A DNA stretch of 64,000 nucleotides from Allotamlana fucoidanivorans (lineage in GTDB: Bacteria; Bacteroidota; Bacteroidia; Flavobacteriales; Flavobacteriaceae). Numbering within the stretch: the stretch's first letter is position 1; each line of letters opens with the position of its first letter. The stretch is from assembly GCF_045788535.1 (NCBI RefSeq), contig NZ_CP074074.1, forward strand, positions 2,046,001 to 2,110,000, read 5' to 3'. Below are positions 36,833 through 46,392 of this stretch, one piece after another. The position numbers and the translations under genes are program-made. The notes beneath the pieces are model-generated. The model did not search any database, was not told the DNA's origin, and saw nothing but the letters and a program-made list of their open reading frames with translations.

Positions 36833-39800
36833 ATGATAAAAAAATTAAAAATATCACGGAAGTCGTTGTTTATAAGCATATTTATTTCACTTGCGGTTTT
36901 GTGGGATATCAGCTCTCAGGATTTACAAAATGTTTTTAAAAATTTAAATGTTAAAGACGGATTGTCCCAGAATGGTGTTATGTCAATTTATAAGGATAGT
37001 GATGGTTTCATGTGGTTCGGCACTAGGGATGGTTTAAATAGGTACGACGGACATTCATATAAGGTTATCAGAAATGATATTAATAATGATTTATCTTTAA
37101 GTAATAATACCATAACTTCAATAGTAGAAGACGAAAAAGGGATATTGTGGGTTGGTACTGAGAACGGTCTAAACAAATTTGATCCAAAATACTTATCAGT
37201 AAATAAGCACTACCTCATATCTGATAACAGCGTTATAAATGGTGTATCTCATATCAATGATTTATGTTTTGGTATAAATGGCAATTTATGGGTTGGTACT
37301 ATGTCTGGGCTTCATGTTAAAAAATCTTCTGAAGAAGGTTTTAAAGAAGTAAATCTTTCAACTCAGTTATCGCATTTAGCTATAATGACTATTTGTGAAG
37401 ATAATCTTGGAAATCTTTGGCTAGGAACCCTGAAAAATGGATTAATAAGGTTCAATCCTACCACTTTTGAATATTCTATTGTTAGGGATTCAAACCCTGA
37501 AAATTATATCACAACTATTGTGTTAGATGATTTAGGTAACCTTTGGGCTGGAACATTGGATGGTTTTTTAATAAAAATTTATGCTGATAGTAATTCTCTT
37601 GAATATTTTGATTACAATAATGATTTTAGTCATTATCCAAATCATGCAATTAGAGATATATTAATCCAAAATAATAATACTATTTGGATCGGGACTTTCG
37701 ATGGGTTATTTCATTTTGATTTGAGTACAAAAAAGACAATTATTTTTAGGAATGATGATAAATATAAAAATTCAATTAGTCATAATTCCATTAGATCATT
37801 ATACCTTGATGATTTAGGTAGACTATGGGTTGGTACTCATTTTGGAGGAGTTAATATATTACAAGAGAATAACTTTAGATTTCAACATTTTGTCCATAAT
37901 GCTTATTTGAAAAACACTCTCAGCTATAATCATGTAGGGCCGATAGAGCAAGATTGGGATGGTAATATATGGTTTGGCACAGAAGGGGGGGGCATAGATA
38001 TTTTCAACCCAAAAACTAAGGCCTTCAAGAAATACATGTATTTGTCTCTAGGGTCAAATTCAATAGGTGTTAATACAGTTAAGGATCTTGAGATAGATAA
38101 AAAGAATAAACTGGTTTGGATTGGAACGAGAATGAACGGTGTAGTTTTAAGTAATCCATCGACTGGGACTAATTTGAAGTTTACAAGAAAAAAAGATGGT
38201 ACGGGATTAATATCTGATAATATTACCTCGTTGTGTTTAGATAATAAAAGTAGGTTATGGGTTGGTACACGTTCAGGATTAAATTTAATTTCCAAAAATG
38301 AAAATGGCGAGTTTGTTATACGCGAATACAAGAGCTCAAGTGTCTCAGATGTTTGTTTAACTTATGACCAAATAAATACAATTTATCAAGATGTTGATAA
38401 TAATATTTGGATTGGAACTAAATTAAATGGTCTAATGTTAATTAACGAGGACTCAGGAAGTTCCACCAGTATTTCAAAGACTTACGATTTAAGCTCTCCA
38501 CAAGAGAATAACGTAAATTGTATATTTCAAGATAGTAGAGGAAGAATAGTGTTTGGTACTTATGGTGCAGGGCTTTTTGTTCTTGAAAATCATTCTCTCA
38601 AGAATTATCTTGTTTCAAGTGGCTTACCAAATAATATTGTATATGGTGTCTTAGAGGAGCAAGAAGGGGTTTTTTGGGTGTCATCGTCTAATGTGCTGTC
38701 ACGTTTCGATCTTGCTTCTGAGACATTTGTCAATTATACACCAGGAAACGGCTTGTCAATTCTGGAGTTTTCTCAAAATTCGGCATTCAAAACACCAAAA
38801 GGGGATATGTTTTTTGGAGGAATTAATGGCTTTATTCGTTTTGAACCAGAAAAGTTACCACAAGACTTTGTGATTCCAAGAATAGTATTTACAGGATTAA
38901 AATTGTTCAATGAAGATATTAATCCCAAGATTAAAAGTGATATTTTACCTACAAACAAAAGAAATACACCTTTAGCCCAGTTTAATCACAACCAAAATAT
39001 CTTTACTGTAGAGTATGCTGCCCTAAATTATCCTAGCACCTTTAAGAATAAATACGCTTATATGCTAGAAGGATTCGACAACAATTGGAATTATGTAGAT
39101 AATCAAAATTTTGCTACGTATACAAACTTGGATGCAGGTAGCTACAAATTTAAAGTAAAGTCGTCCACCTTAAATGGAGCTTGGTCAGATGAATTTACAA
39201 TCCTCGAAATTAGTAAAAAGCCGCCGTTTTGGAAATCCACATGGGCGTATTTACTTTACTTCATTTTAATTTCTTTAGTGTTTTTTATAATTAGAAAGTA
39301 TACATTAATTAAACTTAAACTGGAGAACAATCTTAATTTGGCAAGACTTGAAAGGAAAAACATTGAAGACTTATCACGACTCAAAGTAAGGTTTTTTACT
39401 AATATTTCACATGATTTTAGGACTCCTCTTACCTTAATAAGTGGTCCCTTACAACAAATATCTAAACAGCTTGAGCAAAAAGAATTGATGCCCTTATTTA
39501 ATATCATTGAGAGGAATGTGCTTTTGATGTTACGCCTGGTAAATCAATTAATGGACTTTAGAAAGATTGAAAGTAATAGTATTCCTCTTAGAGTAGAACA
39601 AGGCCAAATAGTATTATATTTAAAAGAAATCTCTTCAACTTTTAAGGAATTTGCTGTGTCTAAAAATATCAAATATATTTTCTATTCTGAAATATCTTTT
39701 GATGAACTATTTTGGTTTGATAGAGATAAGCTCGAAAAGATTATGTATAATATTTTATCCAATGCTTTCAAGTATACCGATGAAGAAGGTGAGATTAAAG

Positions 39801-40978
39801 TTAATATTCAGAAAAGCTATTACGAAAAATTTGACGATGAATATTTAAAAATTACAATTAAAAATTCTGGTTATGGGATAGATAAGGAAGAGTTAAAAAA
39901 GATTTTCTTACCGTTTTATAGATCTGATAACTTGAATTCTAAGACACTGTATGGAGCTGGAATAGGTCTATCTCTTGTTAAAGACTTGGTTGAGATTCAT
40001 AAAGGGCATATTGAGGTTGATAGCGTTCAAGGTGTATCTACACTGTTTAGTGTTTATTTACCCATTCAAGATGTTTATGAAGCCCATCAAAAAATAAAAT
40101 CGAAATTTACTTCTGCGAAACCTAAAATTTTGGATATAAGCCTTAACTCATTGTCCAATGCTGAAAAGCCCGAACGACCAAAAATAAAATCTAATGAAAA
40201 ACCCACTATTTTGTTGGTTGAAGATAATGATGATCTAAGAAAGTATATTTGCCAATCGTTAAAGGATAGTTTCTTTTTTCATGAAGCAAATAATGGAAAA
40301 GTGGCAATAGATTTATTAGATAACATGTCTAAAGCTCTTCCAGATATCATTATTTCTGATGTCATGATGCCAGAGGTTTCCGGTATAGAACTTTGTAAAT
40401 ATTTGAAAAAAAATAAAAAGACTTCAGGAATCCCTATTATCCTATTAACAGCTCGTACCGATCCTTCTATTGAAAAGTATAGCTATTCTTTAGAAATAGA
40501 GGATTATATGACCAAACCATTTGATTTGGAAATTTTAAAACTTAAGCTGTCAAATATTATTTCGAGAATTGATCAACAAAAAAAGCGTTCTAGAAAAGAT
40601 ATTTTATTAGATAAAAGTGAGATACAAATAAATTCTAATGATGAAGAATTTCTATTACGTATTTCAGAATATATACGAACTCATATTAATTCCACAGACT
40701 TATCGGTAGAAAAAATTGGTAAAGAAATTGGATTAAGTAGAGTTCAGCTTTTTAGAAAAGTAAAAAAAATTACAGGTGTGGCACCAACAGAGTTTATCAG
40801 AAACTTCAAGTTAGAAGTAGCTGCAGAGCTATTGATAGAAGATAAATACAATATAAATGAGGTTTGTTATAATTCTGGTTTTCGTGATATAAATTATTTT
40901 AGAAGATGCTTTAAAAATAAATACGGTGTTTCTCCTACTAATTATAGACAGGCCAAGAACAGAATTTCTTTAAATTAA
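36833..40978 (+). CDS. Hybrid two-component system regulator (HTCS 2), intact
   Basis: 1381 aa with an N-terminal signal/anchor (about 10-32). A periplasmic two-bladed propeller sensor carries many WxGT repeats (about 35-680). A Y_Y_Y domain follows near TYTNLDAGSYKFKVKS, then a membrane segment (WAYLLYFILISLVFFIIR). HisKA has His860 in SHDFRTPL, HATPase includes GAGIGLSLVKDL, and the receiver has Asp1176 in IISDVMMPEVSG. A C-terminal AraC-type HTH closes the chain (SVEKIGKEIGLSRVQLFRKV to GVSPTNYRQ). It senses an oligosaccharide in the periplasm and activates PUL genes. It lies between GH88 and a heparinase II/III-family lyase and probably controls the lyase/sulfatase half of the locus. Confidence 0.95.
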   Translation: MIKKLKISRKSLFISIFISLAVLWDISSQDLQNVFKNLNVKDGLSQNGVMSIYKDSDGFMWFGTRDGLNRYDGHSYKVIRNDINNDLSLSNNTITSIVEDEKGILWVGTENGLNKFDPKYLSVNKHYLISDNSVINGVSHINDLCFGINGNLWVGTMSGLHVKKSSEEGFKEVNLSTQLSHLAIMTICEDNLGNLWLGTLKNGLIRFNPTTFEYSIVRDSNPENYITTIVLDDLGNLWAGTLDGFLIKIYADSNSLEYFDYNNDFSHYPNHAIRDILIQNNNTIWIGTFDGLFHFDLSTKKTIIFRNDDKYKNSISHNSIRSLYLDDLGRLWVGTHFGGVNILQENNFRFQHFVHNAYLKNTLSYNHVGPIEQDWDGNIWFGTEGGGIDIFNPKTKAFKKYMYLSLGSNSIGVNTVKDLEIDKKNKLVWIGTRMNGVVLSNPSTGTNLKFTRKKDGTGLISDNITSLCLDNKSRLWVGTRSGLNLISKNENGEFVIREYKSSSVSDVCLTYDQINTIYQDVDNNIWIGTKLNGLMLINEDSGSSTSISKTYDLSSPQENNVNCIFQDSRGRIVFGTYGAGLFVLENHSLKNYLVSSGLPNNIVYGVLEEQEGVFWVSSSNVLSRFDLASETFVNYTPGNGLSILEFSQNSAFKTPKGDMFFGGINGFIRFEPEKLPQDFVIPRIVFTGLKLFNEDINPKIKSDILPTNKRNTPLAQFNHNQNIFTVEYAALNYPSTFKNKYAYMLEGFDNNWNYVDNQNFATYTNLDAGSYKFKVKSSTLNGAWSDEFTILEISKKPPFWKSTWAYLLYFILISLVFFIIRKYTLIKLKLENNLNLARLERKNIEDLSRLKVRFFTNISHDFRTPLTLISGPLQQISKQLEQKELMPLFNIIERNVLLMLRLVNQLMDFRKIESNSIPLRVEQGQIVLYLKEISSTFKEFAVSKNIKYIFYSEISFDELFWFDRDKLEKIMYNILSNAFKYTDEEGEIKVNIQKSYYEKFDDEYLKITIKNSGYGIDKEELKKIFLPFYRSDNLNSKTLYGAGIGLSLVKDLVEIHKGHIEVDSVQGVSTLFSVYLPIQDVYEAHQKIKSKFTSAKPKILDISLNSLSNAEKPERPKIKSNEKPTILLVEDNDDLRKYICQSLKDSFFFHEANNGKVAIDLLDNMSKALPDIIISDVMMPEVSGIELCKYLKKNKKTSGIPIILLTARTDPSIEKYSYSLEIEDYMTKPFDLEILKLKLSNIISRIDQQKKRSRKDILLDKSEIQINSNDEEFLLRISEYIRTHINSTDLSVEKIGKEIGLSRVQLFRKVKKITGVAPTEFIRNFKLEVAAELLIEDKYNINEVCYNSGFRDINYFRRCFKNKYGVSPTNYRQAKNRISLN

Positions 40979-41088
40979 CATTCTTCAGAAAGCAACTAGA
41001 AATGAAACAATGATTATTTATTTTAGTAACATTAGAATAAATAAGGAAGTATTTATTGCAAATATCTTTGTGAAAAATCCAAAATATT

Positions 41089-43758
41089 ATGAATCCAAAA
41101 CATCGTCTGTTATTAAACTTATTTGTTATTTTAGTGTTTTGTCGTTTGTCTAATGCTCAAAGAAAAACTGAAGAGAAAAAAGATTTTCCTCAATCAATGG
41201 AAATGGTTAGACAAACACCTTTTCCTTCAAGTGGGTCAATTAAGTCAAATCCACCATATTTTATATGGTCACCGAAGATCGAAAAAAGACTTGGAGTAGA
41301 TACTTTCCAATTTGAGATTAATTTACATCAAGTTCGGTTATCGCAAAGTATTGATTTTGACACGCCAGATGTAATGTGGTCTGAAGAATTAGAATGGACA
41401 TTTTGGCACCCAAATAAAATTTTGGAAAAGGGAAAATGGTATTGGCAATATGCTACCATTGAAAAAGGTACTAAATTGAAGAAATGGTCTAAACCGATTG
41501 AGTTTGATGTTGACGGAAATGAAGATCAATTTTTAACTCCAAGTGCAAAAGAATTTGTGGAGTCTATCCCAAAAGAGCATCCTAGAGTTTTAACATCCCC
41601 TGAATTAATTGGTAATATTGGATTTTCTAAAAAAGAATTGGATAAATTCTTGTCTTACAATAGACGTTTTCTTAATAGTAAATTACCAGAGAGTCTGATT
41701 TATAACGATGAAAAAGTAATTGAGGTCAAAAAGAAGAATCTTGACAAAAAAAAATTAACCAGATTTATTGCAAGAAATACTAAGGAAATATACAGGGATC
41801 AATTCTACATAAACATTTCTTTAATTAAGGCTTATTTGGTGTCAGGAGAAAAGATGTATTCTAATGAAGCTTTAAGAAGATACAGGTACCTCAAAAATCA
41901 ATATGAAACTATTTTAAAACAAGGTTATTACAATGATTTTACCGAGGGTATGTACTTATCAATTTCTACTTTAATTTTTGATACATTTTATACCGAATTG
42001 GATTACAACGAAAAAAGGTATATTGAAGAATTACTTGTAGAACACCAGCGTAAGACTTACAAAGGGCTCTTGCACAGGGCGGGTTTACATTTGCATAAAA
42101 GTAGTCATTTGTGGCAGCATCATTTAAGAGATTTTTTTATTACTTCATTGGCGTTGACTCATCATGTCCCAGAAGCGTCAAAATGGTTGTCTTATGCTTA
42201 TGAACTTTGGTCTATGAGAGCTCCAATAGGAAGTACTGATGACGGTGGATGGGCAATGGGTAACAGTTATATAGGAGCAAATACTAGATCTCTTATAGAG
42301 ATGCCTGCATTACTCAGTAGATATTCTGGAGTTAATTTTTTTAACAAACAGTGGTACAATAACATATCAAAGTATTTAATGTACACCTCTCCAATCGGTC
42401 ACATTGCAGGTGGATTTGGTGATAATGCTGATATAAAAAGGGAAACAATGGTACCCTTAGTCAGGGCAATAAAAATTATAAAGCCAAATGACACATATGC
42501 TCATCACTATATTGAATCGGCAGGTGAATTCGGTAATAATAGATCAAAGAGAGAACTAACTCTCTTAAATGATAATAACAATTTGTATTGGAATGCCATA
42601 CAAACTAAAAATCTTTTTCGCAATACCGAAGATTTAACATATACTAGTATGAAAAGTTTACAATTAGCTGAGGATTTTCGTGATGTTGGTATTGTGGCAA
42701 TGCACACAAACTTAGATAATCCAAATAAAAATCTTATGGTCTCTTTTAAATCCTCTCCTTATGGGTTAATAGGTCATGCTCATGCCGCACAAAATTCATT
42801 TAATATTCAAATAGGAGGAGAACCATTGTTTTTTAGAACAGGATACTATTCAAGTTCTTCAGATTTTCATTCATTACAAAGTTATAGACACACAAGAGCT
42901 CATAATACGATTTTAGCTGATGGTATGGGACAGAAGTTCCATTCAGATGGATATGGCTATATTCCTAGATTTCTTACTGGAGATAAGATAAGTTATTGTG
43001 TAGGAGATGCCTCCAATGCTTATAATGGTGAACTAATCCGGGATGCATTTAAGCCTTATTTTAAAGATTGGAATGTTGAAATGACAAATGAAAACGGTTT
43101 TGGAGACCCAGGTATAACGAAATTTAGAAGACATTTAGTGTTCTTAAGACCTAATATAATTATTATATATGATGACCTTGAAGCTAATAAACCAGTTGAT
43201 TGGAATTGGCTTATTCATAGTAAAGATAACTTGAAGTACGATAAGAACAAGGTTTTTACAGAATCAAAAAAGGGTAAAGGTTGTTTAAATCTTTTTTCAT
43301 CCCAACCCTTTGAATTTAAGGTTACTGATAAGTTTTATGCACCCGCAGTTGATTGGCTTAGTAATGGTGCAAAAGCTGGAATTAAATATATAAACCATTG
43401 GCATGGAAGTACAAAAACCCCTAAAACAAAGAAAAATAGGTTTTTAGGAATAATACAGGTGCTACATAAGGATGACAAAGAATCTTTTTCACAAATTAAA
43501 CTAATTGATAAAAATTCATTTAATATCGATGGATGGAGTATTACAGCAGAGCTTAATTTGGACAAAAGTCCATCATTGAAAGTTATTGATGAAAATGAGT
43601 TAAATGGTTTTAACCTTGGGGGTGGATCTCTTAATCTGATGGGTAAGGAATTTAAGTCTAAAAATGAGAATAGTTCACTATTGGTAGAATTTAATGGAGA
43701 AGATTTTATCGTAAAAGAAGCAATTGATGTTCTGCCTTCTAGTATGCTTTACAGATGA
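41089..43758 (+). CDS. Heparinase II/III family lyase with N-terminal DUF4962-like domain
   Basis: 889 aa with a signal peptide (about 1-23, ending SNAQ). The N-terminal part (PPYFIWSPKIEKRLG, then EHPRVLTSPELIG) matches the DUF4962 start. An alpha/alpha toroid includes LHLHKSSHLWQHHLRDFF and STDDGGWAMGNSYIGANTR. The heparinase II/III beta domain has GLIGHAHAAQNSFNIQIGGE and YRHTRAHNTILADGMGQ, with His residues placed for catalysis. Such proteins cleave uronate-containing glycans by beta-elimination and fall in several PL families (PL33, PL37 and others); I cannot tell which. It follows HTCS 2 by 110 bp and ends at a strong terminator. Confidence 0.82.
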   Translation: MNPKHRLLLNLFVILVFCRLSNAQRKTEEKKDFPQSMEMVRQTPFPSSGSIKSNPPYFIWSPKIEKRLGVDTFQFEINLHQVRLSQSIDFDTPDVMWSEELEWTFWHPNKILEKGKWYWQYATIEKGTKLKKWSKPIEFDVDGNEDQFLTPSAKEFVESIPKEHPRVLTSPELIGNIGFSKKELDKFLSYNRRFLNSKLPESLIYNDEKVIEVKKKNLDKKKLTRFIARNTKEIYRDQFYINISLIKAYLVSGEKMYSNEALRRYRYLKNQYETILKQGYYNDFTEGMYLSISTLIFDTFYTELDYNEKRYIEELLVEHQRKTYKGLLHRAGLHLHKSSHLWQHHLRDFFITSLALTHHVPEASKWLSYAYELWSMRAPIGSTDDGGWAMGNSYIGANTRSLIEMPALLSRYSGVNFFNKQWYNNISKYLMYTSPIGHIAGGFGDNADIKRETMVPLVRAIKIIKPNDTYAHHYIESAGEFGNNRSKRELTLLNDNNNLYWNAIQTKNLFRNTEDLTYTSMKSLQLAEDFRDVGIVAMHTNLDNPNKNLMVSFKSSPYGLIGHAHAAQNSFNIQIGGEPLFFRTGYYSSSSDFHSLQSYRHTRAHNTILADGMGQKFHSDGYGYIPRFLTGDKISYCVGDASNAYNGELIRDAFKPYFKDWNVEMTNENGFGDPGITKFRRHLVFLRPNIIIIYDDLEANKPVDWNWLIHSKDNLKYDKNKVFTESKKGKGCLNLFSSQPFEFKVTDKFYAPAVDWLSNGAKAGIKYINHWHGSTKTPKTKKNRFLGIIQVLHKDDKESFSQIKLIDKNSFNIDGWSITAELNLDKSPSLKVIDENELNGFNLGGGSLNLMGKEFKSKNENSSLLVEFNGEDFIVKEAIDVLPSSMLYR

Positions 43759-43833
43759 TAAGATTTTTTACAAGAGTAAGTTCAACAACTTTATAGTATG
43801 TATTTATCAAAAAACGGGTAGTATCTCATTAAT

Positions 43834-43865
43834 TGTAGCCTATCCCTTTTTAGGGATAGGCTACA
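43834..43865 (+). terminator. Strong hairpin terminator after the DUF4962 lyase
   Basis: TGTAGCCTATCCC (43834-43846) pairs with GGGATAGGCTACA (43853-43865); the inner T-A pair leaves a TTTT loop, giving a 14 bp perfect stem, followed by CTTTT. It lies 75 bp after the lyase stop. A partial direct copy of the right arm (AGGGAAGGCTACA) follows at 43871-43883. It could also serve transcripts from the minus strand. Confidence 0.75.
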
Positions 43866-44046
43866 CTTTTAGGGAAGGCTACAATTATAGGTTGCATTTC
43901 CTTTTAAGCTGTTTTTTTTTGGTGCTACGATTTTGCGTAATGCTCGAATATAGTTTAATCCAAAACACTAGATTACGTTTAAAGAGGCAGAATTGTATAT
44001 GATTTAAGCACTTTATAAGCATCATTGGCATAAAGTTTATAGTTGC

Positions 44047-44658
44047 TTAGTAGTTAGCTTGTTTAATTAACTGTAATCTTTCTACTATTGATTCCTTTTG
44101 GAGTAAAGTACCAGGAGATAAAACAGAATTCGCTCCAATTTTAGAACCATCTCCAATTAACGCTCCAAACTTTTTTACACCGGTATTAATTAAATCATTT
44201 TCAATTTTAACAAGTATATTTTGATTCTGTTTTTCATTGTAGTGATTGGCTGCTACTGATCCTGCTTCAAAATTTACATTTTGGCCGATTATGCTATCAC
44301 CAATATAATTAAGATGAGCTATTTTCGTTCCACTGCATATTATGCTTCTCTTTATTTCAGTACTTGGACCTATTTCTACATCATTTCCTAGGAAAACACC
44401 TTCTCTGAAATAGGCATTTGCAGATATATGGCAATTCTCCATAGCTATAAATGGTTTCTTAATTGTTACACCTTTTTCTATTACAGTAGATTTATGAATG
44501 GCTACACCATTTTTTACAGTATATTCTAAATCTGATAATTTCGGAATAATTTTAGAGATAATTTCTCTTAGATTAGAGGTCAACTCCCAAGGGTATAAAT
44601 TTTCTATTTGCGGAAAAAAACTATTAAAACCTGAAATATATTCTCTAATTTCCAACAT
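44047..44658 (-). CDS. Left-handed beta-helix (hexapeptide repeat) acyltransferase-like protein
   Basis: 203 aa. From about residue 45 the chain follows the hexapeptide pattern of GlmU/LpxA-type transferases: VAIHKSTVIEKGVTIKKP, VFLGNDVEIGPSTEI, YIGDSIIGQNVNFEAGSV and ALIGDGSKIGANSVLSPGTL. It resembles the C-terminal acetyltransferase part of sugar-nucleotide enzymes, without the nucleotidyltransferase domain. No signal peptide, so it is cytoplasmic. It follows the DUF1961 gene by 34 bp on the same strand. In an amino-sugar PUL it might acetylate a glucosamine derivative, but no substrate is readable. Confidence 0.75.
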   Translation of the reverse strand: MLEIREYISGFNSFFPQIENLYPWELTSNLREIISKIIPKLSDLEYTVKNGVAIHKSTVIEKGVTIKKPFIAMENCHISANAYFREGVFLGNDVEIGPSTEIKRSIICSGTKIAHLNYIGDSIIGQNVNFEAGSVAANHYNEKQNQNILVKIENDLINTGVKKFGALIGDGSKIGANSVLSPGTLLQKESIVERLQLIKQANY

Positions 44659-44692
44659 TTATTTAATACTGATTGATACAGATAGTAGCATT

Positions 44693-46156
44693 TTAAAAAG
44701 GGCCATTTTTTAATTCGTAGAGATTAAAATTGTCGTATGTTCCAATTGCTGGGACCATTAGTCTTAGTCCAAAATAACCAGCTCCTAATGCTTTTTCATC
44801 GTCACTATAGTTAAGTACTTGTTTGTCGTTTATTGTAAAAACAATATTGTTTTTCCACTTTTGCACTCTGATTCGATGTAATTCCTTAGGGGATTGTGAA
44901 GCAAAATCAATTCCAGAATCTAACATTTTTCTACCCGGGCTTTTTCTTAAGTTGGCTGTTTTTCGTATTGGAGCAAAATAGGAAATCCTATAATTGGAAA
45001 TATCTCCTTTAGTGTATTTAGGAGCTGTACCATTTCTTTTAGCAAGGTCTGAAGAAAATATACTTTCCCCATTTAGTCCTAATGCTGAAAAAATTATCAT
45101 GTGTAGGGAATGTGGGGATAATGATTTAAAGTTGAATGTTATTTCATAATTTTCAGGTGTCTTTGTTTTGTTCCATAATACTACAGGTCCACCTGAAAAG
45201 GATCCTTCGTAGGAATAGTCACTAGGATTTATTTTAAGATCACTAATCATTTTTTTTCGTAATACAGGATAGTAGTTAGAATTAGTGCTATTTATCGTTA
45301 TTCGTCCTTTCTTCCACTTTTTGTGAATAAATTTTTGATACTTTGAATGTATTAAAAGCCTGTCCTTTTTTAGTTTCACTTTTCCTGGCCCTTCCAAAAT
45401 CCAGTCTTCAAGATCTTTGGATTCATTAAAATTACATGCATAAATATTTTTGTAATTCAAGTTCTCTTTTATTACCAAGTCTTTATATAGTGCACTAAAT
45501 GTCCCATCACCAGGTCCCCGTACTCTTAATGCTATTTTCGATTTATTAAAGATTCTCTGTTTTTTATTGCTTAAAGTATCTATGACTGTTTTACCATTTA
45601 CTTTCATCCAAAACCGGCTATTTATTTTACCTACTTCAATATTATACCATTTTTCCTCGGTAACTACATCTTTTTGTAATCCAATATTTATAAATCCGGG
45701 ATTTTCCTTAATAAATGCATTCGGTTGATGAAATGCGGTATGAAATGCAAATGCATGACTTCGAGCGGTAGACTTTTCTGACTTCCAAAAATTAAAATCA
45801 CCATTGTAATTCTTAGGAATTGTTACATCTCCACCATCTAAATCATTTAAACCCAATAATATTACGCAGACACCTTCATGCTGTAATGGCTTGACTTTAA
45901 AAGTAACAACTAAATTTTCTGAATAGCTAGTGGGAGAAACTAGCATAGCCCCTAGGGATTCCTTTGACTCAGTCAACTTTACAGCTTTTTCATTCTTATC
46001 ATAGCTAACAGAACCTATTCCATGCAGGTCCCAATTTGCAAGTTCATTGGCATCTATATTCGTGATTTGACCATGCATAAATATTGAAAACGTACAATTT
46101 AGAAAAAGGAAGATTAATTGTTTTTTGTGGAAATAAGTTTTTATTGGAAAAGACAT
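44693..46156 (-). CDS. Secreted two-domain concanavalin-like protein, C-terminal DUF1961
   Basis: 487 aa with a signal peptide (about 1-30, ending MHGQ). The N-terminal half (about 31-230) is a LamG/GH16-like beta-sandwich with AFHTAFHQPNAFIKENPGF and WYNIEVGKINSRFWMKVNG. The C-terminal half (about 240-487) matches DUF1961: YACNFNESKDLEDWILEGPG, GGPVVLWNKTKTPENYEI, SNYRISYFAP and GYFGLRLMVPAIGTYDNF. DUF1961 proteins occur in PULs for anionic glycans; their enzymatic status is unclear to me. An IS1182-type element is inserted 157 bp upstream of its start and separates it from the rest of the minus-strand operon. Confidence 0.78.
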   Translation of the reverse strand: MSFPIKTYFHKKQLIFLFLNCTFSIFMHGQITNIDANELANWDLHGIGSVSYDKNEKAVKLTESKESLGAMLVSPTSYSENLVVTFKVKPLQHEGVCVILLGLNDLDGGDVTIPKNYNGDFNFWKSEKSTARSHAFAFHTAFHQPNAFIKENPGFINIGLQKDVVTEEKWYNIEVGKINSRFWMKVNGKTVIDTLSNKKQRIFNKSKIALRVRGPGDGTFSALYKDLVIKENLNYKNIYACNFNESKDLEDWILEGPGKVKLKKDRLLIHSKYQKFIHKKWKKGRITINSTNSNYYPVLRKKMISDLKINPSDYSYEGSFSGGPVVLWNKTKTPENYEITFNFKSLSPHSLHMIIFSALGLNGESIFSSDLAKRNGTAPKYTKGDISNYRISYFAPIRKTANLRKSPGRKMLDSGIDFASQSPKELHRIRVQKWKNNIVFTINDKQVLNYSDDEKALGAGYFGLRLMVPAIGTYDNFNLYELKNGPF

Positions 46157-46313
46157 TTTAAATAATTTTGATTAAAACATTTCACTAAAATAATCAACAC
46201 AGAAATACTTGGAGAGTAGTTTTGTTCCATTTATGCTATACAAGTGTTTCTTTTTCTTGCTGGCATTCAAAACTACTTACATGCCTTATTTGTAAAATTT
46301 CAACTCTAATAAA

Positions 46314-46329
46314 AAGAGGCTGTCTAAAA
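46314..46329 (+). repeat. Left terminal inverted repeat of the IS
   Basis: AAGAGGCTGTCTAAAA. It continues into an internal hairpin (AAAGAG.CTG paired with CAG.CTCTTT at 46313-46342) followed by a T-run, which looks like a terminator facing into the element. Confidence 0.75.
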
Positions 46330-46392
46330 AGGCAGTCTCTTTTTTTTGTTTTAGATTTTATAAAAATGTTTAGTTTTTCGTATCTTAAAGTT

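Noticed and set aside
38691..38873. Various short frames inside the HTCS, lyase, SusC and SusD genes
   Set aside because: They are antisense or shifted shadows of well supported genes.
43724..44002. 92-codon open frame overlapping the end of the DUF4962 lyase
   Set aside because: It runs over a strong terminator hairpin and has no protein-like pattern beyond AT-driven hydrophobicity.
46222..46392. N-terminal extension of the IS transposase
   Set aside because: It crosses the left inverted repeat and its hairpin; the family start is at 46393.
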